This document shows, piece by piece, positions 56,286-64,000 of a DNA stretch of 64,000 nt. This DNA comes from Gymnopus androsaceus JB14 (Eukaryota > Basidiomycota > Agaricomycetes > Agaricales > Omphalotaceae). The stretch is taken from NCBI GenBank assembly GCA_009733575.1, contig ML769599.1, forward strand, positions 21,767-85,766. The letters are read 5' to 3'. A program made the position numbers and the translations under genes. The notes beneath the pieces are model-generated. The model was not told where the DNA came from, made no database searches, and saw nothing but the letters and a program-made list of their open reading frames with translations. How positions within the stretch are numbered: position 1 is the stretch's first letter; each line of letters opens with the position of its first letter.

Positions 56286-56748
56286 ACATTTCTACGGTCC
56301 CTCTTAGGCAGTTCTATTGTGTTTTCGTATGCGCTAATTCGGGATGCAAAGTGCACCCTCGACTGTCCTTTTGTTCTCTTCCCCTGGATTAAGATGTCTT
56401 CCCAGCTGAATACAATAAGACCAAGATCAGGGTGACTTCAGAAGATTTCGCAGACAGGACACGGAGGGAAGAAACAATAAGAAGTGTCAATCTGGGTAGT
56501 TGTAGAAAACAAAAAGATTCGGGCCTATTCGGGCCTGGCTCGAAGTAATCCCAAATCTCCCGCGGATGGTCCGAGCCGCTTCGACGCGTACTAATCCCTC
56601 TTTACCACTCTTTACAATCCCTCTTTGCAATGGTTTCCAGGTCTTTGCTCGCTTTACAATCCCCCATTGTAGATACTCTGCTATATAATATGATATCTTA
56701 CATGCTGCGTTCATTAGCTCTGCTCCTCTCCCAACCATGTCCGATACT

Positions 56749-58593
56749 TCAATCCATGCTACCTCAGAGAACGACTGTCTCCAATCCGAAATCCAGGAGA
56801 AAGAATCGCATTGTTTCGGATTCTGACGCGGTTCCAAAATGCCATGCAGTGGTGACACCAACGAGGCGTAGATGGAGCTGACCAGAACTCTGAGGATGTA
56901 AGTCAACAGCTCACTCTTGGTGCGTACATCGAATTAACTGCCGTATTATTAAGCGAATTGAAAGTAATCCAACGACTTCAGATGATGAACCCGAAAACGA
57001 AGGACTTCATTCCTCTCCTGTCAAGGAATATCCGAGCTCATTCGAGGACTCCTCTGAAGAATCCGACTTTGAGTCGTATCCTTATCCAATCAATGTTCAT
57101 CGCGCTGGAGGCGATACCCCTCAAGCCCCGCAGGATCTGCTCCAACATGAACGTGAATATCATCCTGCGTTGACTATTCAACCTGGAGGGATAACTTACT
57201 ACGACTATGAGCATTGCAATGTGATACTCTTTATGTCATCTGGAACTTTCTCTAAATTCTAGTTTGGTCTAGCTCGACACCGAGGAACAACCGAGGAGCT
57301 TCTATGCAGGAACATCTTCTCCCAGTGAAGAATCTGAGGTATGCGCGAGATTTTCTCTCAAATGCTCCCACTTATCGATATTTTTCTAAAAAAAGTTTGA
57401 ACTAGAGAAAGGAGGATCCACCTCTCCCACTTCATCGGTGCTGTATTTTCATAATTATCAAATTCCAATAGCGTCGCTAAACCAGGACACTTCAGGTCGA
57501 AGGCCAGGTTCCCAGCGCCAAAGCCTGAGAGCAGTAAGTCCTCCTGCATCTGTATCCCGTTAAATCGCTCATCGCTTGTAGCTCTATCATCCACGAAGGA
57601 GAGGATTGAAAGGCGACCTGATGACTGCAGGTTTAGCAATTGAAGGGTTTCTTGATGCATGCTTAAATTATTTCATAGAATTATCAAGTTCTCGATATAC
57701 TCAAGCACGCTGTGTCGATGCTCCCTCCGGTTTATGCCAGACCAGACCCGTCAGAGCTGGGTCCAATTGCTTCGTCTAAGAGCACCGACACTGCTATCAA
57801 AAACTACCGCATGCTTCCTGAACAGGTAATTCTTTGTATTATTTCCTGATCAGCGTCGCCAATGATTTTCTCCCTGTTCACAGCTCATTTATCCATTGCG
57901 TGGTCCCAGTCTGATTGACCGTCGTGGCGAAAAGGTCTTCTATTTTTCCGGAGGCGCTACGACCCATTGGTTTGGTTACGCTCGACAGCATGCTCTGGTA
58001 ACTGGGATTAGAGCTCAAGAACATCCAAGCCTGGGGCTCCGTCTTGAAGGTACCTTCGAGGACGCCTACGATCAGACGAGGGAGCTGTTCTTTACTCATG
58101 GCGCTGATTTGTACTATGCCGGAAGGTATAGGTGCCTTCGTATTGAGGAGGTCATCGGTGACCACGAAATCACTGGGTACTTGGTATGTTCTACTCGAAT
58201 CAATGGTCATTATAATCCTGACTGTCTCCCCTCCTATCTTGCTAGAACTATCACATCATTCCTAATACGTTTAAGGCCAAGATGATTTCAGCAGCCGTAG
58301 ATGCCCAGCCTCCACGTAGCTCCACTGACCTCAACCCGCCTCTGGATTTCAAGGCTATTAAAGAGCTTTGCTCGAAAGGCATCATCAAATTCGAAGTGGT
58401 CGCGCTGCAGTGTATGAGCTTTGACCACGAGGTGTTCGTTGCCCTCGGCGGGGAATACAGGACTCCGTCTGTACCTGTTGTGGAAAGGTTTCTAGGAATG
58501 CTCAGCAAGTCAATGGCCCATTCCGACACGCCCCAGCTCTCGGACGACGATAGTGATGCGTCCAATCTAAAATTGAAGAGAGGGACTGGATAG
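56749..58593 (+). CDS. DUF6697-like fungal protein
   Basis: The C-terminal half matches a domain common in Agaricomycetes: YPLRGPSLIDRRGEKVFYF, WFGYARQHA, RAQEHPSLGLRLEGTFEDAY, LFFTHGADLYYAGRYRC and FEVVALQCMSFDHEVF, ending LKLKRGTG. The N-terminal half is acidic and Ser-rich (EPENEGLHSSPVKEYPSSFED), with frame changes near 56860 that I could not resolve. Introns include 57825-57881 and 58183-58237. Function unknown. The first ATG (56749) is a guess. Confidence 0.65.
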
Positions 58594-58773
58594 GATCTAG
58601 AAATGACCTACGAAACATCTCTGTTTGTATCTTTTGTGTTGGCACTTTATTCCAAGTTCGTCGTGCCGTTACGTTCGTGAAAAAAGTGTGAAAACATCCA
58701 CTGGAGACCCATAATAAATATGTACCTCAGATTAGATATAATACACTAAGTACCTGCCTAAACGTCAAAAGAG

Positions 58774-61309
58774 CTAATCGCTATCACTGCTGCTACTATC
58801 GTCAGAAGAATCTTCGTCTGTACTACTCTCATCGTCGCTGTCGTCCTTCTCCGTAATCTTCTTCACATTACCTCCCTTCATCAGCGACATTTGGCCAGCA
58901 AGACTGTCCTCATCCGGATCCGATATTTCATCCTCTGAAGGCTGCTCGTCTGCGTTCAACGCTGATACATCGTCGATTTTAAGCTGTGCGAAAAAGTCTG
59001 TAAGAAAATGGATGAGAGGAGGAGAAGTCGCATACGGTCATGTTTTTAGAAAGTTCTTCTCCAACAAACGTGTCACTAATCAGGTATAACTTCCAGGTAT
59101 ACATACCCGGACCTTGAGGGGCCTGAAATTGTAGCTTGTATGTCCGGTAATTCCTGTCGCCACCATTAGGGTCGGAATACGGAACGTTGGTGATCTTCAT
59201 CGGAGGAACGACCACACGCGAATTCTTGTCGTCCGCGAGAACGATCCACCAGCTTGGTTTTCGGTACTATAGACGCGTATTAGAACGACTAAAAGAAACC
59301 AAGCGCAGCAGAACTCACCTCGGGCCAATATGGAGCATGTGCCCAACCAGAGGAGCCCTCGTCTTTGATGGGTTCGGCGTCGCCACGACTTAGCAAGAAT
59401 TCTTCGTCTTTTTCATCGTTCGCTTTCAAGGTCCGTTTCACTTGCTCGGCGTCAGGTTCTGGCTTGTTAGCCAACACTGAACTCGAACTCGAGGTTGGAG
59501 GTGAAAGCCGTAGCTTGACAACAAGATAGACAATGGAGGAGGGAGTTACAATGCGTTCACCGATTACTGGATGAATACGTTAGCCATTTCGACGCACCAC
59601 ATACTTTCGTTCATACCTTTATAAGCAGCGTCAGCTAGTTCAAGCCTACCCCACCGATCCACTGCCTTTTTCACATCATCTACTCTGCCGTCGCTCTTCG
59701 CCTCCAGCTCGTCGACCAGCTCTGGCAAATCAGCCGCTTTCAAAGTAGCAAATTCCTCAGTTTTGATTCCAGGCAGCTGAGATAGTCGGTCACGCTTTCC
59801 AGGTGAAGCACGGGGAAGCAGTGCTTGTGTCAGGTATCCGTGTAAACGCATGACATACATAGTCGGGATTAACCAGTTAGCGAGATATCGAGATGTTTAG
59901 CAGGGCATTTAGAAGAACGGGAGTTTGGAGTAGGATCTGGGTTTGCGCTATAATCGAGTCTATTCAACTGATGTGTGAAAGTGGAATCAACGAGACATAC
60001 CTTTCTGTAGACTTGGGCTTTCAACCTTGAGTCGTAAAAGATGCGCGTATATGAGTATCATGGCTTTCCGGTGACCCGCGTCCTGTCCAGCATTGATGAC
60101 GCTCTGCAACGTGATCCCATTGTTTCGGCGCAACAATGGCGATATTCTTCTCTAAACGGTCGAGTTCTGCAACATCGCTTGCAGTTACGCTCTTTTTGTT
60201 ACGAAGTTCCCACTTGTACGCTTTGCCGAGAGCCCCAACAACGTCTTCCATCGAAGAGTCCTCTTTCAACGCCTTGAAAAACGCGGCGGCAGAACTAACG
60301 TTGATGCCGTCTTTGGTTTTCTGGCGAGAGCCGAACCACCATCGTCCCTATGAAAGCAATCCATGGTTATGTGGGAATGGATGAAGGACTATAGCACTTA
60401 CGACCAGAGTTGGTAATGCACCGCCAAAAATTAATCCATAGACACCAAGCACCCATGATATTGTTCTTGCTCTCTACAATCCATTTGGGTAGCGCAATCC
60501 CCACCGAAGTCTGCTGTGGTCCGTCAGGATTGCCATATTTACGCAAGTTTTCTCGGATAGTCTCGTCCGTTAGCCTAAGCAAGTGAGTTAGTTGATTAGC
60601 TTCGGCAAAACCTCGAGGACGTACGATTTGTATGCTTTGGTGAGATCGACGAATTTATTTTGTATCTGCTCGAGAGTGTCATTCACCGTAGCTTTAACTT
60701 TATCTGGGTGACTGTCAATGAAAGTGTCAGAAAGAGTTATCATGGACAACTGTTTGAAGTGACTTGCTAGATCTTTGAAAGTTTCTTGAAGTGTGATTTG
60801 ATTTCCTTCTCTGAAGCAGACTATGGAGCAACAGTAAGCTTTTATACCAAACATAACCAGATAGGCGTACAGTTGACAGTCCCAAAATCTCGAAAGGATC
60901 ATATACTTTGTTGTCCATCTTTGCGTTCGCGACTTTGTACGAAAGAAACGCGAAAACAGACCATCCGCATATGATAAAGATGGACCTTTCAGAATACAAA
61001 TCAGAATTATAGCGTACACTCGAAATACGTTGAACACACTTTGCAGAAAATTTTGGGTTGAAAATCGAGCCGTTCTCCCGTTTGCCGATACGCGAGCGTT
61101 GTTCAACACAAAGGTTGCATTGACATCCAGCTACAGTTTTCTTCTCTAGTTGAAGAAACAGATTGAGAACGGATTGAGAAACGTGTCCAGCCAAAATGCT
61201 TACTGGAAGGTGAGATGGACAGTGTCAACGGAATGAGAATCAGGGCAAGGAAAGTGATTATAAAGTAGGCGGCCAAATTTCCGCCTTCATCGTAGCTGTA
61301 GTTCGCCAT
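58774..61309 (-). CDS. SEC63: ER translocon subunit SEC63
   Basis: J-domain membrane protein that recruits BiP/Kar2 to the Sec61-Sec62 translocon. On the minus strand: MANYSYDEGGNLAAYFIITF (first helix), the Cys cluster GCQCNLCVEQR, IICGWSVFAFLSYKVANAK, then a J domain (YDPFEILGLS ... HPDKVKATVN with the HPD triad). NPDGPQQTSVGIALPKWIVE, a Brl domain (VPPMKITNVPYSDPNGGDR, YTWKLYLISDTFVGEE) and an acidic C-tail ending SSSDSD follow. One intron inside the J domain (60767-60712) has a GC donor (GCAAGT). An extra base at 60456 shifts the frame before the next helix (WVLGVYGLIFGGAL), likely a sequence error. Confidence 0.92.
60712..60767 (-). other. GC-AG intron in SEC63 J domain
   Basis: 56-nt intron starting GCAAGT and ending GACAG. 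Splicing here gives KKLSKIYHPDKVK; no GT donor nearby keeps the frame without a stop. Confidence 0.65.
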
Positions 61310-61820
61310 TGTAGCGCGTCGTTATCGACGACAACAAGTTATGTGGCAGTTGAGGTGGAAAGAGTGTCGAAATTTACGTGGCAACGGATCGGATATGGCC
61401 AGCCGAAATAGACGCTCGGCGCGCCTATGCGGCTAGTGAGACGTGGAGCTACTCAAGAGTCAAAGGAATTCAAAACTTGGCCAAAAACACGCAACTAATA
61501 CAAACACGCAACTAATACGCTCTAATGGAATGTACAAAAACATACTATACATTCAATCACGGTAAACTAGATACATTTGAGATATATACAATCACCCAGA
61601 GAAACTGTACCAGGTCACAGAACTGAGCGCGACTCGGAAGTATAACGTATTAAGTAGTATAACTCGACCCTCCAACTTCAAACGTCGTACAATCGATTCA
61701 AAAAAAGTCCAAAATTGCTTCCTCCGACTTCAAGGACTCGGAGAAATTCAGGAGTAGAAGTCTGGATCTTTCTCTTTTTATTCACTTGTTAGAGAACACC
61801 TTCGATTCTCCTCGAGGTTT
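61310..61820. other. Intergenic, no gene seen
   Basis: SEC63 promoter side and 3' flank of the next minus-strand gene. Confidence 0.4.
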
Positions 61821-63003
61821 TCATATAGTAGCAGTTCGCTTCGAATCCTGGAATGGTTCTATAATATGATGAGGTCGAATGAACGGGCTAGGTGTTCGGT
61901 CCCAATCAGTAGGAAGATTAGTGAGAGGTGATGTAAGACCTGATTCCACCTCGAGTCCCTCCGTAGACGTATGAGAATCGAAATTGGTTTTTGATGAGGT
62001 CGTGGGGAGGTCTACATCTATGCAAGTTGAATTGAGCTCCGTCGAACTGCTTGTGCGGTGTCGAGCAGGAGGGAGATGAGCGAGAGTTACCAAGCTATTT
62101 TTATTGAGAGCCAAAACATAGCGGAAGGATTGCTCAACCGGAACAAACTCTTTTGTCCATTTTAAGAAGGACTCGGCAGAGGAAAGGAAGGAGGAGGTTA
62201 GATGGCAGTGCACCTTCTTTTCTTCACTCTTCTCCAGCATCTGGGATGCGGTCCGCTTCAACGACGGTCGAAGACTAGTAACTGGAGCGTTAGCCACTAC
62301 ACCAGTGAGTGTCATCGACATGGTTGCGCCAGGGCCTAGTGCTATAGCATTAATAGGCTCTGCAACACTAACAGCGGACGACAAGGAACGAGCCCGTTTC
62401 GGAGACTGAAAGAAGAAGGGAGTGTTGGAATCTGGCCGCCAGAGTTGACAAAAGTCACCCTCAGCCAGCCTGAAGCGCTCAGGTTGTCCGGGATATAGTG
62501 GTTTTCAGCCTATCCTCCTCTTTTGGCGCACCCGTCAATATGCCGATTTTCAGAATTGACAAGGTCCATCCATCGGGGACACTGATAGACTGGGATGAGT
62601 TAGTTTCATGAAACTCAAAAACGTTCGCGCCATTTTCATCCAGGTCAAGAAACCTAATGGATACGTTGTCAGAGTCAAGGATGCGAATGCTATAATGTTC
62701 CTAGAAGATAGTTTTCAGAAATGTACTGTATACTGATCATAATGAATCGAACACTAACTTGAGGACTGCTTATTTACGAGGAAATAGTCTGCAGAGAATG
62801 TGGGTAGGAGCGTGCGTTATTACCTCTTGTTCCGCAGCGCGTGCGTACAGGTGCGCAAGTCCTAGAACAGCTCCTATAGTCGGAAGAGCCAAGGATGGTG
62901 CTCTTTCTTCTTTCTTATTACTATCGGCGTAGAGATGCGAAAGTCCAACAATCGGATTGCCAACGTTGAACAGTCCGGCCTGGTTCGTAACATCAGCGAT
63001 CAT
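61821..63003 (-). CDS. Unrecognised protein
   Basis: Minus-strand exons starting MIADVTNQAGLFNVGNPIVG, with two similar short units (GLSHLYADSNKKEERAPSLA and GLAHLYARAAEQE). Then HYSIRILDSDNVSIRFLDLD, ISVPDGWTLSILKIGILTG, a gap with an intron or frame change near 62400, and a Ser/Thr-rich tail ending KRTATI. No family recognised. Confidence 0.45.
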
Positions 63004-63327
63004 TTCGCAGCAGGTTAAGGATGTTAATAGTTACCGCGTCTCGGTCCATTTGTCCTTACTGAAGAATTCGCCGTCAAGTAAGAAAACGCGGAAGGGAATA
63101 GACGCCCATACTCTGCATGAGCTGAATGATGCACGCCTACGGACCTACAAAGCTTACACGACATTCTATCAAACACGACATTCTATCAACTAGCTGGGCA
63201 ATCTTTAGCCTCAGTACAATACATTCTAGTCGATAAAATATTACACTATCTGATTATTTGTAAGACATAGTACATACAACTACTTATCTAGAAACTAACT
63301 GCGCTATACTGTATCTTCGAAGTCCAC
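63004..63327. other. Intergenic, no gene seen
   Basis: Contains a short direct repeat CACGACATTCTATCAA (near 63158 and 63174). Nothing else noted. Confidence 0.4.
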
Positions 63328-64000
63328 TCAACGACATTGCGATCGGTTCAAGAAAATTTCAACATATGTCTCGAAATTACTTCCTCCCAGCATCCTAACG
63401 ACTCCTATAAGAAATTCGCGGTTATTAGAGTAAAAGTTTTGATCTTTCTTCTTTCCCTTCATTCGTTGCAGAACGCTTTCGATGGTCCCGTGTAGCCATT
63501 TCGTACCGCGAGGAAAGTTTCTTTCGGTATAGCTCAAGAGCACTGGGTCGAGCAAGACCGTGGCACCAAACTAGCAACAGGATAATTGAAGTGAAAACGT
63601 ATCGTTAACTCAAGAAAAATCCTACCTCTTGGTACAATGACCTGAAGTGTCTACGGCGGCCCATGATGTAGTCTAAGTAGCCAAAATCCTCCCCCATGGT
63701 AGTTTCGCGAAATTTTTGCTTGACTTCGAGGTCGTATTCATTGACCATTTCGATGGCTTCTATGTTATGTATAAGAAGGTTCGTGAGCCAGGTGAAGATC
63801 GTGGTCCCTGGATCGTCTCGCTTGACAGTACGGAAGAGTAGACGTTCGCGTTGAATCATTCTGTCACAGGCATCCGCAATCTGGTGGAGGTTTATAGCGG
63901 TGTCTACGCAGGAGGATGAACTTGACGGTAGCTGGGACAAGGGAAGAAACGCAGTAGCCTAAACAAGCCAAATGAACAAAAAAGAAAAGTCGAGTCAAAA
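63328..64000 (-). CDS. Unrecognised protein, 5' end beyond the window
   Basis: Two minus-strand exons: one from an acceptor near 63935, with TAINLHQIADACDRMIQRERLLF, FTWLTNLLIHNIEAIEMVN and EDFGYLDYIMGRRRHFRSLY, and a last exon with LDPVLLSYTERNFPRGTKWLHG ending NRSQCR. Helical and charged; no family recognised. There is no ATG before the window edge, so it is partial. Confidence 0.45.

Larger units (their letters stand above)
51780..56600 (-). repeat. Duplicated block C (inverted: promoter, SDR, F-box, CaaX gene)
   Basis: The most complete block. It starts inside eL43 intron 1 and runs through the divergent promoter, SDR C, F-box C and CaaX gene C to a shared flank ending near 56600. It is inverted relative to blocks A and B. 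Introns and spacers match as well as exons. Confidence 0.88.

Overview
This window looks like nuclear DNA from a mushroom-forming basidiomycete (Agaricomycetes). The genes have many GT-AG introns of about 45-60 nt. The conserved genes are fungal: COG6, LAA1/HEATR5, SEC63, ERG8, SFH5, TAF10, PSO2, eS4, eL43, a PHO84-type transporter and a SLY41-type transporter. F-box/SDR paralogues, an ankyrin NLR, a DUF6697-like gene and tiny CaaX (pheromone-precursor-like) genes fit the same group. All names come from reading the translated sequence; no database was searched.

Layout. 0-5.2 kb: PSO2/SNM1 nuclease (frameshifted) and intact COG6. 5.4-9.6 kb: block A, with a 41-aa CaaX pheromone-like gene, an F-box gene and an SDR gene. 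10.5-11.7 kb: a decayed mitochondrial Trp-tRNA synthetase gene. 12.0-15.0 kb: block B, with a truncated F-box gene, an SDR gene and the divergent promoter and first intron of ribosomal protein eS4. 17.2-20.9 kb: an NLR gene with about 17 near-identical ankyrin repeats, at the edge of an AT-rich island. 21.5-26.8 kb: transposon debris, with a copia remnant, a solo LTR with a target duplication, and palindromic elements sharing the inverted terminus CATCAGCAAAACCTG. One of these interrupts a membrane-protein gene at 26.4-28.5 kb. 29-51 kb: mostly housekeeping genes (TAF10, SFH5, an unrecognised gene, phosphate transporter, SLY41-like, helicase-like debris, LAA1, TMEM170-like, ERG8). 51.4-56.6 kb: eL43 followed by block C, an inverted copy of the SDR/F-box/CaaX block. 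56.7-64 kb: DUF6697-like, SEC63 and two unrecognised genes.

The strongest new observation combines three things. (1) The SDR-F-box-CaaX block occurs three times, with copy C inverted about 40 kb away. (2) In copies B and C the block's divergent promoter drives two unrelated ribosomal protein genes, eS4 and eL43. These share the promoter, the 5' UTR, a coding exon consisting only of the ATG, and the whole of intron 1. (3) Each complete block ends in a small, almost identical CaaX peptide gene that ordinary ORF cut-offs would miss.

Caution on sequence quality. Many conserved genes, including essential ones (eS4, SEC63), carry isolated single-base frameshifts, mostly insertions. That pattern suggests residual long-read consensus errors, so 'pseudogene' calls resting only on one-base indels should not be trusted. 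Lesions of other kinds (CAG to TAG and a deletion of about 8 nt in the Trp-tRNA synthetase, a 14-nt deletion in F-box A, a 5-nt duplication in the NLR, an element insertion in the membrane-protein gene) are better candidates for real decay.
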